Below are positions 27,023-35,379 of a DNA stretch of 64,000 bases, piece by piece (positions within the stretch are counted from its first letter, which is position 1; each line of letters starts with the position of its first letter). Source of the stretch: Pseudobacillus wudalianchiensis. Lineage in GTDB: Bacteria > Bacillota > Bacilli > Bacillales > Domibacillaceae. Made by a program: the position numbers and the translations under genes. Where the stretch lies: assembly GCF_001685015.1 (NCBI RefSeq), contig NZ_MAYT01000005.1, positions 22,383 through 86,382 on the forward strand, given 5' to 3'. The notes beneath the pieces were generated by a model. That model was not told the origin of the DNA. It searched no databases and was given only the letters and a program-made list of their open reading frames with translations.

Positions 27023-27053
27023 TTGACTATATAGTTACTATATACACTAGGAT
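27023..27053 (+). promoter_or_regulatory. MerR-type promoter and operator
   Basis: TTGACT (27023-27028) and TAGGAT (27048-27053) are separated by 19 bases, the overlong spacer typical of MerR-activated promoters. The spacer holds a perfect dyad, TATATAGT-T-ACTATATA (27028-27044), the expected MerR binding site. It reads toward the MFS pump gene. Confidence 0.8.
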
Positions 27054-27124
27054 AGGAATTGTAAAAAAACAAAACAAGTTAGTTTGCGATCACGACAATT
27101 AGTTTGTTAAGGAGAAGGTAAAAG

Positions 27125-28318
27125 ATGAGGACTTATCAAGTCACCTTAGGATTACTATTAATGAATTTATTTATAGCCTTTTTGGGAATTGGCCTTGTCA
27201 TTCCAGTCTTGCCTACGCTGATGAATGAATTAGGCATTACTGGAACAACAGTTGGTTATTTAACCGCAGCATTTGCCATTGCTCAATTGATTGTTTCACC
27301 ATTTGCAGGGAAAGCGGTAGATAAATCGGGTAGAAAAATTATGATTGTGATAGGTCTATTTATTTTTGGCATCTCAGAATTTTTATTTGGGATGGGCAGA
27401 GAAATCGAAATTCTATTTATTTCCCGTATTTTGGGCGGAATTAGTGCAGCGTTCATTATGCCAGCTGTTACAGCTTTTATTGCTGATATTACAAATCTGG
27501 ATAATCGCCCAAAGGCGCTAGGTTATATGTCAGCTGCCATTAGCACCGGGTTTATCATTGGTCCAGGTATTGGTGGATTCTTAGCGGAATTTGGCACGCG
27601 TATCCCTTTTTTCTCTGCAGGAGCTCTTGGTGTAATTGCGGCTATACTCTCCATTATTTTATTAACTGAGCCGAACCGTAAAGAAGATAATAATGAACAA
27701 ACCTTAAATGGTACGACTGGCTTCAAACGTATTATTAACCCAAAATATTTCCTTGCGTTTATTTTAATTTTTATTGCCTCATTTGGTTTAGCAGCTTTTG
27801 AATCGTTCTTTAGTCTCTTTGTAGACCATAAATTTCAGTTTACACCATCCGATATAGCGATCGTTATTACAGGTGGGGCGATTTTTGGAGCAGTTTCGCA
27901 AGTCATCCTGTTTGATAGGATTACACGAATTTGGGGCGAAATTAAACTGATTCGATATAGCTTAATATTATCGGCCCTACTTGTCTTTTTAATGACTGTT
28001 GTTCATTCATATTTCTCTATCCTGCTTGTTACATTTACTGTTTTTGTTGGATTTGATTTATTTCGACCAGCCATTACTTCCTATCTTTCAAATATTGCTG
28101 GGAACGAACAAGGCTTCGTTGGTGGAATGAACTCTATGTTTACAAGCTTAGCAAATATTAGCGGACCCATTCTAGGGGGGATATTATTTGATATAAATAT
28201 TAATTATCCTTATTACTTTGCGACTGTGATCCTGTCTCTAGGAATCGTTATTACATTGTTCTGGAAGAAGCAAGCAAAGGACTCTTTAAAAGAAGTGAAG
28301 GCCAGCGTAGATCATTAA
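27125..28318 (+). CDS. MFS multidrug efflux transporter (Bmr/Blt/NorA-like)
   Basis: This 397-residue, 12-helix drug:H+ antiporter carries motif A at PFAGKAVDKSGRKI (about 59-72) and the antiporter motif C at GYMSAAISTGFIIGPGIGGFLAE (about 136-158). The start GIGLVIPVLPTLMNELG matches motif D1. AAGGAGAAGG precedes ATG. Its divergent MerR neighbour and the 19-bp-spacer promoter support drug-inducible efflux. Which compounds it exports cannot be told. Confidence 0.9.
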   Translation: MRTYQVTLGLLLMNLFIAFLGIGLVIPVLPTLMNELGITGTTVGYLTAAFAIAQLIVSPFAGKAVDKSGRKIMIVIGLFIFGISEFLFGMGREIEILFISRILGGISAAFIMPAVTAFIADITNLDNRPKALGYMSAAISTGFIIGPGIGGFLAEFGTRIPFFSAGALGVIAAILSIILLTEPNRKEDNNEQTLNGTTGFKRIINPKYFLAFILIFIASFGLAAFESFFSLFVDHKFQFTPSDIAIVITGGAIFGAVSQVILFDRITRIWGEIKLIRYSLILSALLVFLMTVVHSYFSILLVTFTVFVGFDLFRPAITSYLSNIAGNEQGFVGGMNSMFTSLANISGPILGGILFDININYPYYFATVILSLGIVITLFWKKQAKDSLKEVKASVDH

Positions 28319-29103
28319 TCGAAGCCGACAGCGATAACAACCCTAAACTGACTCGATTGCGGTAATGAATAGTATCATGTTGATCCACAAGTAAAGTAAA
28401 TTAATTTATCGGCAAAAGTCGATCTTTATAGAATCAGTCTTCGTCCTCATGTAGAACCCTTATTTTATAGTTTATTACGAGCTGTCCAGCAGGTTGTTAG
28501 CTGTTTTTGAGTGATCCCGAAAAGAATTTCTAAAAGTGAAGCTCAAAGGATCGATGTGATCATGAGAGACAGCGTTCCTTTTGATTAGAAGGAATCCTCC
28601 TGTATAGTTGCACATGATTTGAAAGCTGGATCTCTCAAAAGAAATAGCCGGACGAGAAAAGGATAGAGCACTTCCGACAGGACTTTTATCTTGCTGAAGG
28701 TAGAAAGAGAAGCGTTTTTTATTCTAGTCCCATCAAACTGGGGAAATCAATAGAGCAAGAGACAGAAAGAGCGTGGATAGGCGAGAAGACAGATCTATCA
28801 ATTAGCATAAGTGCCCCTGCCTAGTGAATTGGCAGGGGCACTTGTGTAGGAATTACTTTTAGTCAAAACACGAAAAATTTGTCTAATCACCGACGGTGTT
28901 CGACAGTTTTTTCTAGTCTTTTTTCGCTACAATAGGAGAATAGGGATACAGGGCTTTAGGAAACCAACAGGATGGTATTCGTCCATGCTTGTAAGAAAGG
29001 AACAAAAGGTTTATCAATACTAAGGCTCTTTTATAAACGAGATTTAAAAAGTAAGAGTTTTGAAAATCCGCTAATTAAGGAATGGATAAAAGGAGAGTTA
29101 ACG
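28319..29103. other. Intergenic stretch
   Basis: This 785-base gap holds the strong hairpin at 28809-28843 and a shorter one near 28475-28510 (AGCTGTCCAGCAG...AGCTGTTTTT). I could not support a gene or recognise a remnant. Confidence 0.45.
28809..28843. terminator. Strong hairpin, 13 perfect pairs
   Basis: AAGTGCCCCTGCC and GGCAGGGGCACTT pair perfectly around a 9-base loop. Neither flank has a long T-run, so termination is plausible but not certain. Confidence 0.55.
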
Positions 29104-29286
29104 ATGTGGAGAAAGCTCAAATTTACATGGCCAAAATTTATAACGAGAAGAGATAAAGAGAAAGACCAGCTGCTGGATGAGGAACTCTTAAAAAGAATCG
29201 TTCGGTTATCGATTGAATCAAGAAGGCATCAAAGAGGCGAAGCAAATAGGATGGAGTTAAAAGTCATGAAGGGCGGCAAGGATTGA
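29104..29286 (+). CDS. Small basic protein of unknown function
   Basis: This 60-residue, highly charged protein (MWRKLKFTWPKFITRR...) has an amphipathic helical middle (LLDEELLKRIVRLSIESRR). ATG 29104 is chosen for AAAAGGAGAG at the right distance; a longer in-frame start at 28972 has none. It lies just before the eut promoter but is separated from it and resembles no Eut protein. Possibly real, not recognised. Confidence 0.4.
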   Translation: MWRKLKFTWPKFITRRDKEKDQLLDEELLKRIVRLSIESRRHQRGEANRMELKVMKGGKD

Positions 29287-29417
29287 GATCTTACTAGCCA
29301 AAATAAGCAATTCATGAAGACAGTGATCAGGCAAGTATCTCACTTGTTCATTAGAAATAAGTGGAAAAATCTATTTAGCTGATAGACAAATGAACCCTCA
29401 GTTTTTTACTTGAAAGA

Positions 29418-29447
29418 TTGACACTGGTTCTGTTTCTAAATTATAAT
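29418..29447 (+). promoter_or_regulatory. Consensus sigma-A promoter before the eut locus
   Basis: A perfect TTGACA (29418-29423) and a perfect TATAAT (29442-29447) are separated by 18 bases, about 60 bases before the eutW start. This suggests constitutive synthesis of the EutW/EutV system, with control exerted further down by antitermination. Confidence 0.8.
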
Positions 29448-29504
29448 TTGGATAATTATTTGCAATTTTAAAAAGATTAATGAAGAATAGAGGGTTGTGG
29501 ACTA

Positions 29505-30965
29505 GTGTTAAATTGTGCTCAAATTGACTCTTTGTGCCGGGAATATACTTCATTGGATAAACAAGAGATAGAGAAGATTAAGGAAGTTTCTAGACAACTT
29601 CAATTGATTGCCGATTTAACGGGGACCAATGTCTTTATAGATTGCCAGATAAAAGATTCTACCAATGCCATTGTCGTGGCGGAAGCTTCTCCTTCTACCG
29701 GTAAAACGCTTTATCACGAGCCGTATGTTGGAACAGTCGTGTATGAGCAATTTGAACCAAGCGTCTTTCTCTCTCTTCGAACAGGAAAAAGTGTTCTTTT
29801 TAATAAAGCAGTAACACAACGGGGTATTTTCGTTAAACAAAGTGTCACCCCCATTAAGAACGATAATGGTCAGGTAATTGGCATGCTTATTAAGGAAGAG
29901 AATGAACCAAGAGAGATGGAAAGAATGAAATCGCTTTCCCCGGCAACCGAAATGTTATGGGAATTATTTTTCTTTACTGACCATGAGCGGCCCGCTCTAT
30001 CGGATATTATGAAAGAACATTTTATTTTGGTGGATGCCTCCACAAATATTGTCTATGCAAACCCATCGGCTAAAACTTTCATTGCCGAGGTGTACAACAT
30101 AGACGGTTGTGAAGGAAAGCCTGCAGAGGAAGCACTGCCTTTTATTAAGCCGGTAATTCATTCTAATAAGGATCTGGTTATTGAAGAAATTCAGGTAGCT
30201 AAATTTTTTCTGGAAGTCAAAAAGGTGGATATTTATAAGCAGGATCAAGTAAAAGGCATGCTGATTCTAATCCGTGATGTCACAGATCTGCGTATGAAGG
30301 AAAGAGAGCTTGTTGTTAAATCTGTGGTAATCCGGGAAATTCACCACCGGGTGAAAAATAATTTGCAAGCAGTAGCCAGCTTGCTGCGGCTGCAGATCAG
30401 AAAAGGTGTATCTGAAGAAAGCCGGGGTTATTTAACGGATAGCTTAAACCGGGTCATGAGCATCGCCTCCGTTTATGAAATTATTTTAGCAAGCGACAAT
30501 GTGGATAATGACGAGGTGGATATCGTCGGCCTATCTAATAAAATCGCACAAATGCTAATTCAAAACGGCGGGTGTGAGCAAACTGCGCTTGAATTGCGGT
30601 GTCATGGGGAGCAAATATTGGCTGATTCTAAAAAAGCAGTCTCCATTGCACTCGTAGTCAATGAACTTGTCCAAAATTCAATCAAACATGCATTTAAACA
30701 TCGGTCCTCTGGGGTAATTGATGTGAGGTTTACGAGACAGGAAAGCGATGTCACTTTATCAGTGAGCGATAATGGGACAGGGATGAGAAAAGAAGTGAAG
30801 CGGTCGCTTGGATTAGATATCGTAAAAAACTTAATTGAACATGATTTATCCGGCGAATATTATATCGGATCTTCCTCAACCGGAACGACTGTCATCGTGT
30901 CATTTACATTAGAGCAGGAGGGAGTGAAGGAATATGAGGAAGCGGATTTTACTGGTGGAAGATGA
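29505..30965 (+). CDS. eutW: Ethanolamine-sensing histidine kinase EutW
   Basis: This soluble 486-residue kinase has a GAF-like N-terminal sensory region (about 25-130), a PAS-like region (about 160-255) and a HisKA_2-type phosphoacceptor EIHHRVKNNLQAVASLLRLQ near 285. The HATPase domain follows with N box NELVQNSIKHAF and G1 box DNGTGM. In Enterococcus and Listeria EutW senses ethanolamine and phosphorylates EutV. The start is GTG 29505 with a GAGGG site upstream. It overlaps eutV by 32 bases, which suggests coupled translation. Confidence 0.88.
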   Translation: MLNCAQIDSLCREYTSLDKQEIEKIKEVSRQLQLIADLTGTNVFIDCQIKDSTNAIVVAEASPSTGKTLYHEPYVGTVVYEQFEPSVFLSLRTGKSVLFNKAVTQRGIFVKQSVTPIKNDNGQVIGMLIKEENEPREMERMKSLSPATEMLWELFFFTDHERPALSDIMKEHFILVDASTNIVYANPSAKTFIAEVYNIDGCEGKPAEEALPFIKPVIHSNKDLVIEEIQVAKFFLEVKKVDIYKQDQVKGMLILIRDVTDLRMKERELVVKSVVIREIHHRVKNNLQAVASLLRLQIRKGVSEESRGYLTDSLNRVMSIASVYEIILASDNVDNDEVDIVGLSNKIAQMLIQNGGCEQTALELRCHGEQILADSKKAVSIALVVNELVQNSIKHAFKHRSSGVIDVRFTRQESDVTLSVSDNGTGMRKEVKRSLGLDIVKNLIEHDLSGEYYIGSSSTGTTVIVSFTLEQEGVKEYEEADFTGGR

Positions 30966-31509
30966 GTCGCTGATCCGTTTAGACATTTCCTCCATTTTAC
31001 AGGATAATGGATATGAAGTAGTAGGAGAAGCGGGCGACGGGGAGAAAGCAGTAGAGCTTGCCTTTGCGCTTAAGCCAGATTTAATCATTATGGACATTAA
31101 AATGCCTAAATTAAATGGGTTGAAAGCAGGGAAAATCATTTCCAGCAAGCTTGATGCCCCTATTATTTTAGTGACGGCTTATAGTCAGAAAGAGTTTGTA
31201 GAAAAGTCAAAGCAGGCCAATGTAGTGGCCTATCTTGTCAAACCGGTATCTGAGGCGAATTTGCTGCCAGCTGTCGAAGTGGCACTGAATCAGGCCGCTA
31301 AAATGAAATCAATGCAGGAAGCCGTTACAGCGGCGAATGAGCAGGTGGAAAAGCGAAAGCTCATCGAAAGAGCGAAAGGACTGCTTATAAAGAATCTGGC
31401 TGTTTCTGAAGAAGAAGCTTATCAGAAGATGAGAAAATTCAGCATGAAGCATCGGCTATCTATGAATCAGACAGCTGAGAAAGTGATTGCTAAATATAAA
31501 GAATCCTAA
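30934..31509 (+). CDS. eutV: Response regulator EutV with RNA-binding ANTAR domain
   Basis: This 191-residue regulator has a CheY-like receiver (LVEDESLIRLD; phosphoacceptor Asp in IIMDIKMP near 54; Lys in LVKPVS near 103). It ends in an ANTAR domain (ERAKGLLIKNLAVSEEEAYQKMRKFSM, about 147-173). ANTAR proteins bind paired RNA hairpins and prevent terminator formation. ATG 30934 lies inside the end of eutW behind GGAGGGAG. Candidate target hairpins occur just downstream, before eutH, and again before eutA. Confidence 0.9.
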   Translation: MRKRILLVEDESLIRLDISSILQDNGYEVVGEAGDGEKAVELAFALKPDLIIMDIKMPKLNGLKAGKIISSKLDAPIILVTAYSQKEFVEKSKQANVVAYLVKPVSEANLLPAVEVALNQAAKMKSMQEAVTAANEQVEKRKLIERAKGLLIKNLAVSEEEAYQKMRKFSMKHRLSMNQTAEKVIAKYKES

Positions 31510-31528
31510 ATAACAAGTGAATAGTAAG

Positions 31529-31582
31529 TAAGCACAGACGCTTAACGATGGTACAAAGCCACCGGGAGGAGTCTGTTTTTTT
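31529..31582 (+). promoter_or_regulatory. Candidate EutV-controlled terminator before eutH
   Basis: A small hairpin TAAGC-ACAGAC-GCTTA (31529-31544) has a hexaloop with A at position 1 and G at position 4, the ANTAR-binding signature. The loop bases ACAGAC (31534-31539) pair alternatively with GTCTGT (31571-31576), followed by seven T. The two structures exclude each other. A first hairpin of the usual pair was not found with certainty. Confidence 0.6.
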
Positions 31583-31625
31583 ATTGCATTTTATACTTAA
31601 ATTAATGAAAAAAGGAGAGGGTTAT

Positions 31626-32924
31626 ATGAGCATGATTGGCAATATTGTTGTGTATATCATTATGACATGTGCAGTTTTAGGAGCTTTTGCGGCGATCCGC
31701 AATCCTGAGGAAGGTCTAGGAAGGGAATTTATGAATGGCCTGCATACGGTCGGTCACATCTTTGTCCCGGCAGCGGGGATCATGGCGTCCATTCCATTTT
31801 TGTCACAGTTTATTGATTCAGTGATTGGACCGCTTTTTAACTCCGTCGGAGCTGATCCGGCCATTGCAGCTACCGCTATTTTAGCAACAGATATGGGCGG
31901 TTACCAATTAGCCAATGTATTAAAAGAAACATATGAAGGATGGATTATGGCCATGATTGTCGGCTATATGGCCGGTGCGACCATCGTGTTTTCGATTCCT
32001 ATGGGACTGGCCATGCTGGACAAAAGAGATCACAAATACATGGCGCTAGGCGTGATGTCAGGTGTATTAACGATTCCGATTGGTGCATTCATTGCGAGTG
32101 TGTTAACTCTTTTATTTAATACGAAAGTGCGTAATGTCATTAATACAACGAGTGACTCAACATATGAGTTTGCTTTATCCTACGGCAAAATTATGGTGAA
32201 TTTACTGCCGTTGCTTATTTTCGTAGTGGCGATTGCAGCAGGGCTGAAATTCTTCCCGAAAATGATGATTCAAGGCTTTATGATTTTTGGGAAAGTGATG
32301 GATGCAGCGATTAAGCTAGTGCTGGTCTTTTCGATTGTGGAGATTTTTACAGGAGCCTTCTCCAGTTTGTTTGGCGCATGGGGCTTCGATCCCATTATGG
32401 CGGATAAGAAAGACCAGTTCCGGGCCTTAGAAACAGCCGGCTATATTGGCATTATGCTGGCCGGTGCATTTCCAATGGTTTACTTGCTTCGTAAGTATGC
32501 GGCAAAACCGTTAGAGGCAGGGGGCAGAAAAATTGGTCTTAGTTCAACAGGGAGTGCCGGTCTTCTTGCTACCATTGCGAATATACTGGCTATGTTCCAG
32601 CTTGTTCGTTATATGAGGCCAAAAGATAAAGTTATTAACATTTCTTTTGCTGTCTGTGCAGCTTTTCTGTTGGGTGACCATTTATCCTTTACAGCTAATT
32701 TTCAGCCTAACCTAATTTTGCCTGTCCTCATTGGGAAGATTTCCGCAGGAGTTATTGCCATTGGTCTTGCTTACTGGCTGTCCGTGCCGACGGCTCTTCG
32801 GCTTGAAGAGGAAGATCGTGCAAATGGTACCATCCGTCCTGGGGAGTATTTAGAGGAAGGGGATCCTATAGCTGAAGAGAACATACAAGCACGAGAAACG
32901 GTACAAAAGGAGGTGCAAGGATGA
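31626..32924 (+). CDS. eutH: Ethanolamine uptake protein EutH
   Basis: This 432-residue membrane protein has about ten helices. It is recognised by family segments FVPAAGIMASIPFLSQFI, ATAILATDMGGYQLA and LLGDHLSFTANF. EutH imports ethanolamine when it is scarce. ATG 31626 follows AAAAGGAGAGG; a longer in-frame start at 31548 would lie inside the regulatory terminator. Its stop overlaps the eutS start by four bases. Confidence 0.92.
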   Translation: MSMIGNIVVYIIMTCAVLGAFAAIRNPEEGLGREFMNGLHTVGHIFVPAAGIMASIPFLSQFIDSVIGPLFNSVGADPAIAATAILATDMGGYQLANVLKETYEGWIMAMIVGYMAGATIVFSIPMGLAMLDKRDHKYMALGVMSGVLTIPIGAFIASVLTLLFNTKVRNVINTTSDSTYEFALSYGKIMVNLLPLLIFVVAIAAGLKFFPKMMIQGFMIFGKVMDAAIKLVLVFSIVEIFTGAFSSLFGAWGFDPIMADKKDQFRALETAGYIGIMLAGAFPMVYLLRKYAAKPLEAGGRKIGLSSTGSAGLLATIANILAMFQLVRYMRPKDKVINISFAVCAAFLLGDHLSFTANFQPNLILPVLIGKISAGVIAIGLAYWLSVPTALRLEEEDRANGTIRPGEYLEEGDPIAEENIQARETVQKEVQG

Positions 32925-33262
32925 GTGAAGAGAAACAGCGGTTTATTCAGGAATTCGTTCCTGGCAAGCAAATAACACTTAGTCATTTAATTGCCAATCC
33001 TGATCCGGATATGTATACAAAACTTGGCATTCAGGAAGCAGGGGCACTTGGAATATTGACACTGACTCCAAGTGAGACAGTCATTATTGCGGGAGACCTC
33101 GCTACAAAAGCAGCAAGTGTGTCGATTGGTTTTCTTGACCGTTTTACCGGAAGTTTGGTTATTGTCGGAAGCGTCTCGGAAGTGGAGATGGCCATGATTG
33201 AAATTAATCGTTTTCTTTCTGAGCAACTGGGCTATACCTCTTCGAAAATAACAAAATCATAA
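32921..33262 (+). CDS. eutS: Microcompartment shell protein EutS
   Basis: This 113-residue circularly permuted BMC-domain protein forms bent hexamers at shell edges. The N-terminal tail FIQEFVPGKQITLSHLIANP and the core QEAGALGILTLTPSETVIIAGDLATKA are diagnostic of EutS/PduU. It overlaps eutH by four bases with AAAGGAGGTG upstream, indicating coupled translation. Confidence 0.92.
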   Translation: MSEEKQRFIQEFVPGKQITLSHLIANPDPDMYTKLGIQEAGALGILTLTPSETVIIAGDLATKAASVSIGFLDRFTGSLVIVGSVSEVEMAMIEINRFLSEQLGYTSSKITKS

Positions 33263-33275
33263 GGAGAGGCAGAAC

Positions 33276-33770
33276 ATGATGAATCGAGTTATGTTAATTG
33301 GTTCCATTGGAGCGGGCAAATCCACTTTAACCAATGCCTTGTTAGGCAAACAAGTAGAAGCAGTCAAGACACAGTCTCTTGTTTATCATGACTGGATTGT
33401 GGATACACCGGGCGAATATACAGAAAATCCCTTGTTTTATAAAAATATTATGGCAACAGCTTTAGAAGTCACACACGTTTTTTATATTCAGGATGCCACA
33501 GGGGACAAAATGGTGTTTCCCCCGGGATTTAGCTCTGGCATTCCGAAATTGTCGGTCGGTGTTGTGACAAAGGCTGATCATCCTGATGCCGATATAGAAA
33601 GAACCATCCAAAAATTAAAGCAAGCTGTAACGGACGGACCCATTGTAGTGACCTCGTCCATTACTGGCAAAGGAATTCAACTATTGCGGGACCTTGCTGC
33701 CTGTAATTCCTTACAGGAACTAAAAGAGTATGCAGCAGTACGTAGGCAGTATGATTTTATTTTTAGGTGA
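33276..33770 (+). CDS. eutP: EutP/PduV-family GTPase-like protein
   Basis: This 164-residue P-loop protein has GSIGAGKST near residue 9, DTPGEY near 44 and TKAD near 99, a small Ras-like GTPase core. EutP has been reported to act as acetate kinase or as a shell-associated GTPase. It follows eutS by 13 bases. After it, a terminator region separates the first eut block from eutA. Confidence 0.9.
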   Translation: MMNRVMLIGSIGAGKSTLTNALLGKQVEAVKTQSLVYHDWIVDTPGEYTENPLFYKNIMATALEVTHVFYIQDATGDKMVFPPGFSSGIPKLSVGVVTKADHPDADIERTIQKLKQAVTDGPIVVTSSITGKGIQLLRDLAACNSLQELKEYAAVRRQYDFIFR

Positions 33771-33833
33771 AAACCTTTACAAAATGATGTTTATTCGTTA
33801 TATTTAGATTATTATATTTACAAAAGTATAGAA

Positions 33834-33891
33834 ACAGGCAAAGGCGCCTCTGAGGAATTTGATGATAATCGATTCCCGGAGGCGTCTTTTT
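33834..33891 (+). promoter_or_regulatory. Candidate EutV-controlled terminator before eutA
   Basis: A long stem (33843-33858 with 33872-33886, about 15 pairs with two wobbles and one bulge) ends in TCTTTTT. Overlapping its 5' arm is a small hairpin AGGC-AAAGGC-GCCT (33836-33849) whose hexaloop has A1 and G4, the ANTAR signature. Binding of EutV there would block the terminator and let transcription reach eutABC and the shell genes. Confidence 0.65.
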
Positions 33892-33914
33892 GCTTTTTAA
33901 GGTGGTGCAGAAGT

Positions 33915-35360
33915 GTGAAAAGCCTGGCATCCCGTGTGGAAACGTTATTAAGTGCCGGAATCGATATTGGTACGAGCACAACAAAATTGGTCATCAGCCG
34001 ATTTTCACTCATGAATTTAGCCGGAGGAACACATGTACCAAGAATTGAAATCATTGACAAAGAAATTTTATATCGCAGCCCAATTTTTAGAACTCCGTTA
34101 TTATCCGCCACAACGATTGATATGATTGCGGTCGATGATATCGTAAAAAGTGAATATGAGAAGGCAGGCGTGACGTCGGACCAAATCCAAACAGGAGCCG
34201 TTATTATTACGGGAGAAACGGCCACGAAGCAAAACGCAGAGGAAATGGTTCATCATTTATCCGAACATGCCGGAGGATTTTTAGTTGCTGCAGCAGGGCC
34301 GGATTTAGAAGGGATCATCGCAGCCAAGGGTTCTGGAGCTTATGGTTATTCTAAAAAAACAGGCAAGTCGGTGGCGAATGTCGATATCGGCGGTGGTACA
34401 GCGAATATTGCGGTGTACCAAGACGGCAGGCTGACTGGCACATGTACACTTCATGTAGGCGGTAGGCTCATTGAATTTGAAGATGAACAGATCAAAAGCA
34501 TTTCTCCTCCTGTGGAAAAGCTTATCCGTCAGGAAGGCTGGACAGTGCAGATAGGTGATAGTAAATATCATCCGGACGTTCAGAAAATCACACGACGCAT
34601 GGCCACAGTGATGGCAAATGTTTTATCAAAGTCAATGACAATGGAGGATGAAGTACTTTTATTAGGCCATCCTCCACAATGGAGTGGAGACGTTGACGTC
34701 ATTGTTTTTTCAGGCGGCGTATCGGAATGTATTTATCAATTAGAAGAGGAAAATGCTTCTTTGGCTGTCTACGATGACATTGGGATAGAACTCGCCTCTG
34801 CGTTGAGACGGGAACCGGGTTTGCAGCACTATGAATGGAAAAAGCCAAATGAAACAGTCCGAGCAACGGTTCTCGGGGCCGGCACCCAAACGACAAATAT
34901 TAGTGGAGCCACGATTCAGGTAGAGAGCAGCCAACTGCCACAGAAAAACCTGCCCGTCGTAGAGGTTTCGTTTGAATATGAAACCGCTGTAGGGCTGGCT
35001 AAATTGCAAAGCAGCGTAGAAGAAGCGATTGCGATTTATGATCCAGGGGGAGAAGGACAAAACTTTGTGCTTTATTTGACGGATATCCCCTATCTCAAGT
35101 TTAGGGATATCCAGTCGATTGCTAAAAAGCTAATTGCCTGTCGGCGACTAAAGCCCGATCCTCTTCAGCCATTTATTATTGTTTTACAGAGCGATCATGC
35201 GAAAGTTCTCGGGCAGACATTGCAGGCTTTGGAGCCAGAGCAGAGCATACTGTGCATTGATCAAATCGATATCGAGCAAGGGGGCTACATGGACATCGGC
35301 CAGGTTCTTCAGTCCGGAGTAGTGCCGGTAGTCATAAAAACCCTCACTTTTCACTCATAA
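33915..35360 (+). CDS. eutA: Ethanolamine ammonia-lyase reactivating factor EutA
   Basis: This 481-residue ASKHA-fold ATPase exchanges damaged cobalamin from EutBC. Phosphate motifs are GIDIGTSTTK near residue 16 and VDIGGGTANIAVY near 156; the adenosine motif is VIFSGGVSE near 260. GTG 33915 follows AAGGTGGTG. It stands directly after the regulated terminator and starts the catalytic part of the locus. Confidence 0.92.
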   Translation: MKSLASRVETLLSAGIDIGTSTTKLVISRFSLMNLAGGTHVPRIEIIDKEILYRSPIFRTPLLSATTIDMIAVDDIVKSEYEKAGVTSDQIQTGAVIITGETATKQNAEEMVHHLSEHAGGFLVAAAGPDLEGIIAAKGSGAYGYSKKTGKSVANVDIGGGTANIAVYQDGRLTGTCTLHVGGRLIEFEDEQIKSISPPVEKLIRQEGWTVQIGDSKYHPDVQKITRRMATVMANVLSKSMTMEDEVLLLGHPPQWSGDVDVIVFSGGVSECIYQLEEENASLAVYDDIGIELASALRREPGLQHYEWKKPNETVRATVLGAGTQTTNISGATIQVESSQLPQKNLPVVEVSFEYETAVGLAKLQSSVEEAIAIYDPGGEGQNFVLYLTDIPYLKFRDIQSIAKKLIACRRLKPDPLQPFIIVLQSDHAKVLGQTLQALEPEQSILCIDQIDIEQGGYMDIGQVLQSGVVPVVIKTLTFHS

Positions 35361-35379
35361 AGCAAGGAGGAAGGCGGAG

